In this document: piece by piece, positions 16,874 through 25,494 of the stretch
Layout: every line of letters begins with the position of its first letter
How positions within the stretch are numbered: the first letter of the stretch is position 1
DNA from: Ferruginibacter sp.
GTDB lineage: Bacteria; Bacteroidota; Bacteroidia; Chitinophagales; Chitinophagaceae
Assembly: GCA_019638575.1 (NCBI GenBank)
Contig: JAHBTN010000004.1
Coordinates: 1 to 64,000, forward strand
Direction of reading: 5' to 3'
Length of the DNA: 64,000 nucleotides
Notes under the pieces: model-generated
Told to the model about the DNA's origin: nothing
Database searches by the model: none
The model's input: only the letters and a program-made list of their open reading frames with translations
Position numbers and translations under genes: made by a program

Positions 16874-18349
16874 ATGATTACAGAAAATAATAAAACCTGT
16901 GCAGTGATAGGGGCAGGCGTATCAGGCTTAGGTGCTGCCATACGCATGCGTAATAAAGGTTACAAAGTAACCGTGTTTGAAGCCAACTCTTTTCCGGGTG
17001 GCAAATGTTCGTCGGAAAGTAAGGATGGTTACCGCTTTGATATGGGGCCATCGGTTTTTACCATGCCGCAATATGTAGATGAGTTGTTCATCCTATCGGG
17101 CAAAAACCCCCGTGATCATTTTAATTATATCCCATTAGACCCCGTTTATAAATATTTTTTTGAAGACGGCACCTGCCTGGATGCTTATCACGGAAAAGAA
17201 AAATTTGCAGAACAGCTTGCTGCAAAAACCAACGACAAGAAAGAAGATATCATAAAATATCTCAACAAAACAGAAACCATTTATAACCTTACCGAAGAAG
17301 TATTTTTAAAAAACTCGTTACACAGGCTTAAAAACTTTTTTACATGGCCCGTACTAAAAGGTATTTTAAATTTTGGAAAGATAGGCGCTTTTGATACCAT
17401 GAACGGCGCCAACCAAAAAGCATTTAAAGATACAAGGCTGGTAAAGGTATTTAACCGGTACGCTACATATAACGGCTCCAGCCCCTACTTATCGCCGGCT
17501 ACTTTAAATGTAATTGCACATGTAGAAATTGTAAAGGGTGCATTTTATCCTGTTGGAGGTATGTACAGCATTACATCTTCATTAGCGCAACTTGCAAAAG
17601 ATATTGGGGTAGAATTTAAATATTCAACCCCCGTAAAAGAAATTATTATTGAAAATAAAAAAGCTACCAGCATTAAAACGAATGATGGCATACAGGATTT
17701 TGATATCATCATCAGCAATATGGATGTATATAACAGTTATAAAAAACTGATGCCAACAGCCAAAAGGCCGGCCAAAACTTTAGACCAGCCAAAATCCAGT
17801 TCGGGAATTATATTTTACTGGGGTATTAAAAAAGAGTTTACACAACTTGGGTTGCACAATATTTTTTTTGCAGATGATTACGAAGCAGAGTTCAACTGCA
17901 TCTTTGCAAAAAAATCTATTTACCACGATCCAACTATTTACGTAAACATCACCAGCAAACATACTCCCGGTGATGCACCTCCCGGTTGCGAAAACTGGTT
18001 TTCGTTCATCAATGTACCAAATAACCAGGGCCAAAACTGGGATGCATTTATTGCCGAAGCTCGTGAGAATATGATTAAAAAAATAAACCGCATTTTAAAA
18101 ACAGATATAAGGCCGCTGATTGAAAGTGAAATGGTATTTGACCCCCGGGTAATTGAAAGCCGCACTTCCAGCGCTTTTGGCGCCATCTATGGCAACAGCT
18201 CCAACAATAAGTTTGCAGCTTTTTTACGTCATGCAAATTTTTCGAAAGACATTAAAAATTTATATTTCTGCGGAGGCAGTGTACACCCGGGGCCCAGTAT
18301 TCCGCTTTGTTTGTTATCGGCAAAAATTATAACCGGCTTAATTAAATAA
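16874..18349 (+). CDS. crtD: CrtD-like carotenoid 3,4-desaturase (phytoene desaturase family)
   Basis: FAD-dependent carotenoid oxidoreductase of 491 aa. The N-terminal dinucleotide fold reads VIGAGVSGLGAAIRMRNKG and the C-terminal FAD part YFCGGSVHPGPSIPLCLLSA. The middle of the protein (IIFYWGIKKEF, GLHNIFFADDY, DAPPGCENWF) resembles CrtD, 1-hydroxycarotenoid 3,4-desaturase, more than phytoene desaturase. A separate CrtI lies in the operon at 28 kb. With the CruF-like hydratase of that operon it would make the 1-hydroxy-3,4-didehydro end of saproxanthin- or myxol-type carotenoids. It starts 18 bp after umuC and is followed after 79 bp by the ABC-ACP operon. A CrtI-type or other hydrocarbon oxidase is the alternative. 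Confidence 0.75.
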   Translation: MITENNKTCAVIGAGVSGLGAAIRMRNKGYKVTVFEANSFPGGKCSSESKDGYRFDMGPSVFTMPQYVDELFILSGKNPRDHFNYIPLDPVYKYFFEDGTCLDAYHGKEKFAEQLAAKTNDKKEDIIKYLNKTETIYNLTEEVFLKNSLHRLKNFFTWPVLKGILNFGKIGAFDTMNGANQKAFKDTRLVKVFNRYATYNGSSPYLSPATLNVIAHVEIVKGAFYPVGGMYSITSSLAQLAKDIGVEFKYSTPVKEIIIENKKATSIKTNDGIQDFDIIISNMDVYNSYKKLMPTAKRPAKTLDQPKSSSGIIFYWGIKKEFTQLGLHNIFFADDYEAEFNCIFAKKSIYHDPTIYVNITSKHTPGDAPPGCENWFSFINVPNNQGQNWDAFIAEARENMIKKINRILKTDIRPLIESEMVFDPRVIESRTSSAFGAIYGNSSNNKFAAFLRHANFSKDIKNLYFCGGSVHPGPSIPLCLLSAKIITGLIK

Positions 18350-18367
18350 AAGGCGGCTTATTTAGTT

Positions 18368-18375
18368 TAAATTTG
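18368..18375 (+). promoter_or_regulatory. Candidate internal promoter (-7 box) for the ABC-ACP operon
   Basis: TAAATTTG matches the Bacteroidota -7 consensus TAnnTTTG exactly and lies 53 bases before the ATG of the ABC ATPase. No TTTG is found at the expected distance upstream, so support is partial. Confidence 0.3.
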
Positions 18376-18428
18376 CCCCACATATTTTTTCAAAAAATAA
18401 ATTCAGTTAAAACAGGCTTACCCCATAC

Positions 18429-19181
18429 ATGAGTAATTCGGCCATAATAGAAATAGAAAATTTAACCAAGACATTTAAACATGCCGAAGAACCTGCTGTA
18501 AACGGTATTTCATTTTCAATAAACCGAAACGAAATTTTTGGATTGCTGGGGCCAAATGGCGCAGGCAAAACAACTACCATCTCCATCCTGTGTGGCTTGT
18601 TTGCACCAAGCGGCGGCAAAATTGTTATTGATGGCAAAAACCTGTACGAAGAATTACCTTTAATAAAAAAAATCATAGGCATTGTACCGCAGGATATAGC
18701 CCTTTATCCCACATTATCGGCACGTGAAAACTTAGCTTTTTATGGCAGCATGTATGGATTACACGGAAAAAATTTAAAAAACAGGATTGAGTTATGGCTT
18801 GAAAAACTTGGATTGAAAGATACAGGTAAAAGACAGGTTTCAACTTATTCTGGCGGCATGAAAAGAAGGGTAAACCTGATTGCCGGCATTTTACACCAAC
18901 CCAAAATTTTATTTTTAGACGAACCCACAGTTGGTGTAGATGTACAGAGCCGTAATGTAATTATTGAACATTTAAAAGAGATAAATGCAGCAGGCACTAC
19001 CATCATTTATACATCGCATCACATGGAAGAGGCGGAAAATTTTTGTACAAGGGTTTCTATCATCGACCATGGAAAATTGTTGACTGTTGGTACCCCGTCG
19101 GAGTTAATCAACAACAGTACCGGCGCCACAAACCTGGAAGGTTTATTTTTAAATTTAACCAAACGAAAACTGAGAGACTGA
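18429..19181 (+). CDS. ABC-2 type exporter, ATP-binding subunit
   Basis: ATPase of 250 aa with Walker A GPNGAGKTT (41-49), Q-loop VPQDIALYPTL, signature YSGGMKRR and Walker B ILFLDEPTVGVD, followed by the switch His in TSHHMEE. The MKRR signature and the phrase LFLDEPTVGVD are typical of ABC-2/DrrA-like exporters of drugs, lipids or natural products. It energises the permease encoded next, whose ATG shares one base with this stop codon (TGATG). The two form a probable efflux system for whatever the following ACP, acyltransferase and ligase genes make. Confidence 0.93.
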   Translation: MSNSAIIEIENLTKTFKHAEEPAVNGISFSINRNEIFGLLGPNGAGKTTTISILCGLFAPSGGKIVIDGKNLYEELPLIKKIIGIVPQDIALYPTLSARENLAFYGSMYGLHGKNLKNRIELWLEKLGLKDTGKRQVSTYSGGMKRRVNLIAGILHQPKILFLDEPTVGVDVQSRNVIIEHLKEINAAGTTIIYTSHHMEEAENFCTRVSIIDHGKLLTVGTPSELINNSTGATNLEGLFLNLTKRKLRD

Positions 19182-20464
19182 TGCTGAACAAATTACTTGC
19201 TACGGTTAAAAAAGAAGCGCTGCTGTTATTAAGAGATAAAGTAGGCCTTGCTGTTTTATTTGTAATGCCGGTGGCATTGATACTGGTGATGACGCTGATC
19301 CAGGATTCGGCTTTTAAATCTATCAATGAAAAAGGCATACCTATTGTTTTTGTAAATGATGATAACGATTCGCTGGGATATAACATTAAACAGGGGTTGA
19401 TGGAAAATGATTTATGTTACCTTGTTGATAGCATAGATGGAAAGCCCGCCACTGCTGAACTGGCAAAGAAAGCAGTTAGTGAAGGAAATTTTTTGCTTGG
19501 CATTGTAATTCCCAAAGGCGCCACTGCAGCCATCAGAAAAAATGTATCGGCGCTGGTAGATGAAACTATGAATGGCAGCGACAGCCTTCAACAACAACAA
19601 GACTCTGTTGAGATAACCATTTTAATTGACCCTGTTGCAAAAAAATCTTTTTTAAATGCTGTTACCAGCAACCTGCGAGAATTTATATCGGAAGTAAAAA
19701 CAAAAATTATGTTCCAGTCTTTTTCTGAACAAATTGCCGATGTAATCCCCGACAGGCAAAATGCACCTACTAATTCATATCAAAAATCACAGATTATACA
19801 TTATAAAGAAATCTTTGCTTCAGCAGCATCTGAAAAAATTATCCCAAATGCTGTACAACATAATGTACCTGCATGGACAATATTCGCCATGTTCTTTATT
19901 GCCATCCCTTTATCAAACAGCATTCTCAAAGAAAAAACCGAAGGCAGTGTATTTAGGTTACACACTATGCCTACGCCTTACCTGTTATTGATAAACGGAA
20001 AAATAATTGTGTATGTGATAGTTTGCCTGTTGCAATTTTTACTGATGCTTGCAGTAGGTAAATTCCTGTTGCCACAATTAGGTTTGCCGGCATTGGTTTT
20101 AGGAAACAGCGTGGCAGGTATTTTTCTTTTAACACTGGCTACCGGCTTTGCGGCAACCGGTTTTGGCGTAGCTGTTGGTACATTGGCCACTACCGATCAC
20201 CAGGCGGCAATTATGGGTTCACTATCCATACTTTTATTATCGGCGCTGGGTGGCATTTGGGTACCAAGCTATGTAATGCCCCAAGTGATGCGTACTATCA
20301 GTTCTTACTCGCCATTAAACTGGTCGCTGGAAGGTTTTTATAAATTATTTTTAAGAGGAGGAACTGTTAATGGTATTTTACCAGATGTATGTAAATTAAT
20401 GGCCTTCTTTTTTGCAATGATGGCAATAGCTCATATAGCAAACCTTAAAAAAAGAAATGTGTAG
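19181..20464 (+). CDS. ABC-2 type exporter, permease subunit
   Basis: Membrane subunit of 427 aa with ABC-2 (DrrB/YhhJ-like) topology. One N-terminal transmembrane segment (VGLAVLFVMPVALILVM) is followed by a periplasmic domain of about 200 residues. A cluster of five segments closes the protein, beginning at TIFAMFFIAIPLSNS and including the conserved re-entrant ALGGIWVPSYVMP. The long extracytoplasmic domain is typical of permeases that work with lipids or polyketide-like products. The true start is the ATG at 19181, since an open frame reaching 19043 lies inside the ATPase gene. The ACP gene follows 3 bp later. Confidence 0.88.
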   Translation: MLNKLLATVKKEALLLLRDKVGLAVLFVMPVALILVMTLIQDSAFKSINEKGIPIVFVNDDNDSLGYNIKQGLMENDLCYLVDSIDGKPATAELAKKAVSEGNFLLGIVIPKGATAAIRKNVSALVDETMNGSDSLQQQQDSVEITILIDPVAKKSFLNAVTSNLREFISEVKTKIMFQSFSEQIADVIPDRQNAPTNSYQKSQIIHYKEIFASAASEKIIPNAVQHNVPAWTIFAMFFIAIPLSNSILKEKTEGSVFRLHTMPTPYLLLINGKIIVYVIVCLLQFLLMLAVGKFLLPQLGLPALVLGNSVAGIFLLTLATGFAATGFGVAVGTLATTDHQAAIMGSLSILLLSALGGIWVPSYVMPQVMRTISSYSPLNWSLEGFYKLFLRGGTVNGILPDVCKLMAFFFAMMAIAHIANLKKRNV

Positions 20465-20467
20465 CAC

Positions 20468-20722
20468 ATGGATACAAACAGCATAATAGAAGAAATAAAA
20501 AAATACATCGAAAAAAATATTTTGGCTGAGGCTGTTTCGATAGATGCCGACACCGAATTGAAAAAAGCCGGCATTGATTCTTTTTCAACGGTAGAGATAA
20601 TCCTTTTCATTGAACGCAAGTTTGGCGTTGCCATACCTGATGAACAATTATTACCCGAAAATTTTAAAACCCTGCGTTCATTAGCTTTAACGGTTACAAG
20701 GCTAATGAACCATACAGCTTAA
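20468..20722 (+). CDS. Acyl carrier protein
   Basis: An 84-residue stand-alone carrier protein. The phosphopantetheine attachment site is Ser38 in AGIDSFSTVEI, with the usual acidic surroundings, and helix III reads FGVAIPDEQL. It would carry an acyl or aminoacyl group as a thioester after modification by a phosphopantetheinyl transferase, which is not in this window. It is unlikely to be the fatty-acid ACP, as no fab gene is near and the gene sits tightly between an ABC permease (3 bp) and a condensation-like acyltransferase (11 bp). The AMP-ligase three genes on is the likely loading enzyme. Confidence 0.9.
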   Translation: MDTNSIIEEIKKYIEKNILAEAVSIDADTELKKAGIDSFSTVEIILFIERKFGVAIPDEQLLPENFKTLRSLALTVTRLMNHTA

Positions 20723-20733
20723 AGGCGCTTTAC

Positions 20734-22050
20734 ATGGCAACATTTAATAAAGCCGATTTACCTGAAAAAATAATTTTAAGCGGTGCCGACTGCTTTCATC
20801 TTGTATTGGATAAACATGCTAAAAAGCATGGAGCAGGTGGTAATGTAATGCGAAAGGTCTTTTATTTTAACGATAAGCTTGATTTTAAAAAAGTGGATGC
20901 CATCTTAAAAAGTTCTCCCGTAATTTACTGGCTTTGTAATATCAAACTTAATTATGGTACAATTATAAATACCGCCTACTGGAAGTTTACCAATGCCGGT
21001 AATGAAATAATATTGCAAGAACATAATATGGCCCGGGAAAATGAAATCCCCGAATCAATTTTAAATAGAAACATTACAATTGATGCAAAAAGATTTATTG
21101 AAGCCGACCTGGTATATTACCCTTCGGGCAGCTGTGCTTTTGTGTTATCTTGGAACCATATACTGTTAGATGCCAAAGGAACCACTTTGCTTTTTGAACA
21201 TTTAAACCAGCTTACTGCCAAAGCACAGCAGGATACCGGCCTTTACTTTCCTGCAAAAGAAAAAAAACAAAATATTTTTCAGCATATAAAAAACATGTAC
21301 AAGATTAAAAGTTTTGTACAAGAATCTGCAAGGCCACCCGTAAGTTCAGTTGCCTCAACTAAAGTAAAACCCGGCGACGGCAAGACTTGCACAAAAATAA
21401 TTTCTTTTGATGCCTGTGAAACAAAGAAGATACAAGACAATGCAATTAAGGCAGGCTCCCGGTTTGGGCCTACATTGTTTTTTATAGCATGTTGTGCCCA
21501 TGCGGTTCATTCTATAAACAAACAAAGAAATAAAACCGGCGACCTGTGGTTGCCTGTGCCATACGATGGAAGACTAAAAGGCGCTACCGGCCCAATGATA
21601 TCGAACTGTGTTTCTTTTTTATTTTACCGTATTCTGAAAACTGAATTTGAAAGTGTACCGCAAACAGTAAAAAGTTTGAGCATGCAAATGACCCGGCAAA
21701 TAAAAGATGGTATTCCACAGAAATATAAAATGTTCCTGAACATGATGCGGCACTTGCCCTTATGGCTCTATTATTTTTTAATCAGCAATACCAACAAAGG
21801 CGTTTTTGCAAGTTTTTTATACACTTCAACAGGCGATAATTTCAGCAACATGGAAACACTGTTTGGTAAACCTGTAAAAAATATCACTATGGTTCCGGCA
21901 CTCACCTACCCGCCGGGCCTTACATTTGTTTTTTTGCATCATCTTGAAACATTACATATCAACATTGCCTATTCGCAGGAAATTATCAATAATAATGAGT
22001 TAGCTTTAATTGAAGAAAACATAAAAGCAACCTTACTTGCCAATTATTGA
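20734..22050 (+). CDS. Condensation-domain-like acyltransferase (CoA-dependent acyltransferase fold)
   Basis: A 438-aa protein that I place in the condensation/WS-DGAT-like acyltransferase superfamily. The active-site pattern HHxxxDG appears as NHILLDAKG (H142, D146, G149). A second region, VPYDGRLKGATGPMISNCVS, resembles the conserved tunnel motif of these enzymes. It stands alone, not in an NRPS module. The likely role is transfer of the ACP-bound acyl group to an alcohol or amine, forming an ester or amide. The acceptor is unknown. The stop overlaps the next gene's ATG (ATGA). Similarity is by motif and layout only, so the family call is moderate. Confidence 0.65.
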   Translation: MATFNKADLPEKIILSGADCFHLVLDKHAKKHGAGGNVMRKVFYFNDKLDFKKVDAILKSSPVIYWLCNIKLNYGTIINTAYWKFTNAGNEIILQEHNMARENEIPESILNRNITIDAKRFIEADLVYYPSGSCAFVLSWNHILLDAKGTTLLFEHLNQLTAKAQQDTGLYFPAKEKKQNIFQHIKNMYKIKSFVQESARPPVSSVASTKVKPGDGKTCTKIISFDACETKKIQDNAIKAGSRFGPTLFFIACCAHAVHSINKQRNKTGDLWLPVPYDGRLKGATGPMISNCVSFLFYRILKTEFESVPQTVKSLSMQMTRQIKDGIPQKYKMFLNMMRHLPLWLYYFLISNTNKGVFASFLYTSTGDNFSNMETLFGKPVKNITMVPALTYPPGLTFVFLHHLETLHINIAYSQEIINNNELALIEENIKATLLANY

Positions 22051-23294
22051 TGAAAGCCAATGTACATACTGATATTGTTGTTGCAGGTGGTGGCGCTGCC
22101 GGTATTGCTGCCGCTATAGCCGCTGCCAGGCAAGGTTTACAGGTTTTACTTATTGAACGTAATGCCTACACTGGTGGTAAAGCCACGGCTGCCGAAGTAG
22201 GCACCGTATGCGGTTTATACAAATACAATAAAAAAAACAATGCCCAATATTTGGTGAAAGGTTTTGCAAAAGAATTTGCAACGCATCTTCAAAAAAAATC
22301 CGGCACCAAAGCTTTGTTCAATGCAGATGGTTTGCATTACCTGCCATACAACATTGAAGATTTTAAATCAGTTTCGCTTGATTATTTACATGAAAACAAA
22401 GTGACTGCATATTTTGATACGGAAATAAAATCGGTGCAAATCCATCAACATAAAATAAATGCAGTTACTGTATTAAAAAAAGGCCAACCTGTAAACATCC
22501 ATTTACAATCCATCATTGATTGTACGGGTGCAAGTATTATCAGCCAGGCGGCTCATTTACCAATCATTGAAAGTGATCAATACCAGGCTGCAGCACAGGT
22601 TTTTAGTATGACAGGAATTGAAGAAACCAACGAAGCAAGGCTTGGATTAATTATAACAAAAGCTGTAAGTGCTGCCATTACAAATAAAATATTACCTGCG
22701 TTTTACGACCGGGTTTATATTGTTCCCGGTTCTTTAAAAAATAACGAGGCAAGTTTTAAAGTGGGTATTCCAATAGCGGTTACTAATACTCCCGGCAATT
22801 TGCAGGAGTTAAAAAAAGCCGCTCACAGTTTTGTTAGCAATCTTGCTGCTTTTTTAATTGCAAATGTTGATGCTTTTAAAAACGCATCAATAAAAAATAT
22901 TGCCAGCGAAGTGGGCATTAGAACGGGGCAAAGAAATGTTGGCAAATACATACTAACCGAAGACGATGTATTAGCCTGCAGAAAATTTGATGATGGCATA
23001 GCCCTTGCTGCCTGGCCCATTGAAGAATGGAGACAAGACAGAAGAGTTAACATGCGTTATCTTCCACAGGATGAATATTACCATGTACCGGCAGCCTGTT
23101 TACAATCGGCAGGCATAGGTAATTTATTTTTTGCCGGAAGAAACATTTCGGCTACCGATGCTGCCATTGCAAGTGCAAGGGTGATGGGTATTTGCCTGCA
23201 AACAGGTTATGCCGCCGGCTGCCTGGCTGCTGCTGTTGTAAAAAACATTTCAATAGCAGATGCTGTTGTGCAAATTCAAACCAGTCAATTATAA
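22050..23294 (+). CDS. FAD-dependent oxidoreductase
   Basis: Soluble flavoprotein of 414 aa with a GxGxxG dinucleotide fold (VVAGGGAAGIAAAIAAARQG) and LLIERNAYTGGKATAAEVG. This is the pattern of the FAD_oxidored family, found in assorted biosynthetic oxidases and dehydrogenases. The C-terminal FAD contact is LFFAGRNISATDAAIASARV. The substrate is unknown; in this operon it could oxidise or desaturate an ACP-bound or released acyl product. The ATG at 22050 overlaps the upstream stop; a TTG one codon earlier is also possible. There is no tryptophan-halogenase WxWxIP motif. Confidence 0.78.
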   Translation: MKANVHTDIVVAGGGAAGIAAAIAAARQGLQVLLIERNAYTGGKATAAEVGTVCGLYKYNKKNNAQYLVKGFAKEFATHLQKKSGTKALFNADGLHYLPYNIEDFKSVSLDYLHENKVTAYFDTEIKSVQIHQHKINAVTVLKKGQPVNIHLQSIIDCTGASIISQAAHLPIIESDQYQAAAQVFSMTGIEETNEARLGLIITKAVSAAITNKILPAFYDRVYIVPGSLKNNEASFKVGIPIAVTNTPGNLQELKKAAHSFVSNLAAFLIANVDAFKNASIKNIASEVGIRTGQRNVGKYILTEDDVLACRKFDDGIALAAWPIEEWRQDRRVNMRYLPQDEYYHVPAACLQSAGIGNLFFAGRNISATDAAIASARVMGICLQTGYAAGCLAAAVVKNISIADAVVQIQTSQL

Positions 23295-23304
23295 TTATTT
23301 TTGC

Positions 23305-24750
23305 ATGATGAATGAATTGCCTGTTTATGAAATACTGAAAGAAGCTGCCGATAAATGGCCCGGCAATGCAGCGGTGTATGATGAACAGGGAGTGATAACG
23401 TTTGCTGAACTATATAGCGAAGCCGAAAAGCTGAAACAGGAGTTAATACGTCTTGGTATTAAACAGGGGATGGGTATGGGTGTGATGGCAGGTAATGGAA
23501 GGCTGTTCATCATTGGTATTTTTGCAGCAGTTGGTACAGGCGCTACCGTTATGCCTATGTCGCCACAACTGAAAAGAGCCGAAATAAATGATATTTTACA
23601 GGAGGCAAAACTGCATGCTATTATTGACGACCGTTCTACCATTCAACCATTAAACAGTATTGAAACGGTTATTCCCCTGCAACATGGCTCTTTCCGTTTT
23701 GCATTTACAGAAGTTGATATTGCAACACCATTTGCTCCTTTTGTTGTGCAGCCGGCATTTATAAGGTTTACTTCCGGCACAACCGGAAAATCAAAAGGTG
23801 TTATTGTCTCTCATCAAACCGTACTGGACAGGATCAACGCCGCAAACAAAGGATTACAACTTGGGCCATCCGACACCGTTATTTGGGTATTGCCCATGGC
23901 CTATCATTTCATCGTTTCAATCATATTGTATGTAAAATTTGGTGCAGCTATTTCTGTTGCTAAAGATTTTTTAGCAAAAAATATTATTGATACCACTAAC
24001 AAACACAAAGGTACATTACTGTATGCATCGCCTGTGCAAATAAGGTTATTGGCAAATGATAACAGCGCCCAACAAATGCCTTCATTAAAAAAAGTAATCT
24101 CTACATCGGCAGGCATTGCATTGGATGTTTGCAAAGCATTTAAAGAAAGGTTTAGCATTGATGTAAGCCAGGCTTACGGCATTATTGAAATTGGATTACC
24201 CATCTTAAATTATACAAAATCGGCCGAGCACCCCGAAGCAGTTGGTTATGCACAACCGGGATATACTGTTGATATTTTAGATGAAAACCATAACCCGTTG
24301 CCCAAAGGAAGCACAGGAATTTTGGGCATAAAAGGACCCGGTATGTTTGACGCCTACTTAGTGCCGGCTACTTTGCAAAAAGATGTTTTGCAAAACGGGT
24401 ATTTTTTAACCGCCGATTATGCATCAAAAGCAGAAGATGGATTGATAACGATTGAAGGACGTTCAAAATCGGTGATAAACATTTCGGGGCTGAAAGTTTT
24501 TCCTGAAGAAGTGGAAGCTGTTTTGGAAATGATACCCCAAATAAAACAGGCACGTATCAGCAGCAGCCCACATCAACTGTTAGGGCAGATAATTGTTGGC
24601 GAAATAGTATTACACAAAGGCGCCAGTATTGATGTAGAAGACGTAATGCAATATTGCAAAAAAAGGCTTTCGGCATTTAAAGCGCCACAGCGGTTAACAA
24701 TTGTAGATGCTTTACCTATGACCAAAACCGGTAAACTGCAAAGGCATTAA
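23305..24750 (+). CDS. AMP-forming acyl/aryl ligase (adenylating enzyme)
   Basis: Adenylate-forming ligase of 481 aa, complete. It carries the P-loop FTSGTTGKSKG, the A5-like YGIIEIG, the hinge region GRSKSVINISGLKVFPEE and the C-terminal catalytic Lys in MTKTGKLQRH. Such enzymes activate a carboxylic acid with ATP and transfer it to CoA or a carrier protein. With a free ACP in the same operon, loading of that ACP is the natural guess; the acid (fatty, aryl or amino) cannot be read by eye. Either of two adjacent ATGs (23305, 23308) may start it. It ends 6 bp from the convergent lycopene cyclase gene. Confidence 0.88.
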   Translation: MMNELPVYEILKEAADKWPGNAAVYDEQGVITFAELYSEAEKLKQELIRLGIKQGMGMGVMAGNGRLFIIGIFAAVGTGATVMPMSPQLKRAEINDILQEAKLHAIIDDRSTIQPLNSIETVIPLQHGSFRFAFTEVDIATPFAPFVVQPAFIRFTSGTTGKSKGVIVSHQTVLDRINAANKGLQLGPSDTVIWVLPMAYHFIVSIILYVKFGAAISVAKDFLAKNIIDTTNKHKGTLLYASPVQIRLLANDNSAQQMPSLKKVISTSAGIALDVCKAFKERFSIDVSQAYGIIEIGLPILNYTKSAEHPEAVGYAQPGYTVDILDENHNPLPKGSTGILGIKGPGMFDAYLVPATLQKDVLQNGYFLTADYASKAEDGLITIEGRSKSVINISGLKVFPEEVEAVLEMIPQIKQARISSSPHQLLGQIIVGEIVLHKGASIDVEDVMQYCKKRLSAFKAPQRLTIVDALPMTKTGKLQRH

Positions 24751-24756
24751 TTGCTT

Positions 24757-25443
24757 TTAATACATTGTTTTCAATTTTTCGTACAACACAATATTCATCA
24801 ATACCAGCAGCATGCCATAAAATGTATCTTCAAATGGTATGCTATAAATTCTCCATCCAAGGTTTTCGGCATCGTTATATATTACCACGGGAATAGCAGT
24901 AAGAAAACCATTTACAATTAAAAACGGAATTAAACAGATGGCATAAGAAACAAGAAAAGAAACAGCATCAAAACTTTTAAAAAATTTCCGCAATGAATAT
25001 ATAAGAAGAATAAAAATGCCTGTAAAAATAAATGTGTACCCGGTATAATATTTTTCATGGTAAAATAAACCGCTAACCAATAACAGTACACCCATCGCAA
25101 TTAAAATACGGTCGGCATTTTTTTTATTTATAAGGGTAGGAAAATAACTTCTTATACATGCATAAATAAAAACGCAGCAATAAGGTACAATAAAAAAAAA
25201 CAGGATTTCTTCAATAGGCAGGCCAATAAAATTTAATCCTGTTACATAGGTTTCATTAAATCTCCATACACCCAATTTTGTAAAATATGCATCCCACACG
25301 ATGTACAATATTGCCGGAACAATCGTAGCCGGCAAAACATATTTCCATTGTTTATAAAAAGCCACTTTTTTATCAAAGCTTAGGGCCAGCGGGCCTGCCA
25401 GCGAAGCTGCCAGGATAAGAAAATATGTGTAGTGGAAATTCAA
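24757..25443 (-). CDS. crtY: Lycopene cyclase, fused CrtYc/CrtYd type
   Basis: Integral membrane lycopene cyclase of 228 aa with about seven hydrophobic segments and two homologous halves. Each half carries the family motif: GLPIEEILFFFIVP in the first and SIPFEDTFYGMLL in the second, corresponding to the CrtYc and CrtYd subunits of actinobacteria. It makes beta-ionone rings. The start must be the TTG at 25443, because an in-frame stop lies directly before it and no ATG occurs in the first half. It is the last gene of the minus-strand carotenoid operon and converges with the AMP-ligase gene with only 6 bp between. Confidence 0.88.
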   Translation of the reverse strand: MNFHYTYFLILAASLAGPLALSFDKKVAFYKQWKYVLPATIVPAILYIVWDAYFTKLGVWRFNETYVTGLNFIGLPIEEILFFFIVPYCCVFIYACIRSYFPTLINKKNADRILIAMGVLLLVSGLFYHEKYYTGYTFIFTGIFILLIYSLRKFFKSFDAVSFLVSYAICLIPFLIVNGFLTAIPVVIYNDAENLGWRIYSIPFEDTFYGMLLVLMNIVLYEKLKTMY

Positions 25444-25494
25444 TCAGGAAAAAATATTTTGTGGTAAAGCCTGTTAATCGTTTGCAGCAGTATT

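Noticed and set aside
16874-18349. Calling this gene a second phytoene desaturase (crtI duplicate)
   Set aside because: The middle and C-terminal motifs resemble CrtD, and the protein differs strongly from the CrtI at 28.2 kb.
22050-23294. Flavin-dependent halogenase
   Set aside because: The GxGxxG fold is present but the WxWxIP motif and the catalytic Lys region of halogenases are not seen.
20734-24750. Reading the ACP/condensation/ligase genes as a dispersed NRPS or a flexirubin cluster
   Set aside because: There is no ketosynthase, no second carrier, no thioesterase and no aromatic-acid-forming enzyme; the set is too small for either known type.
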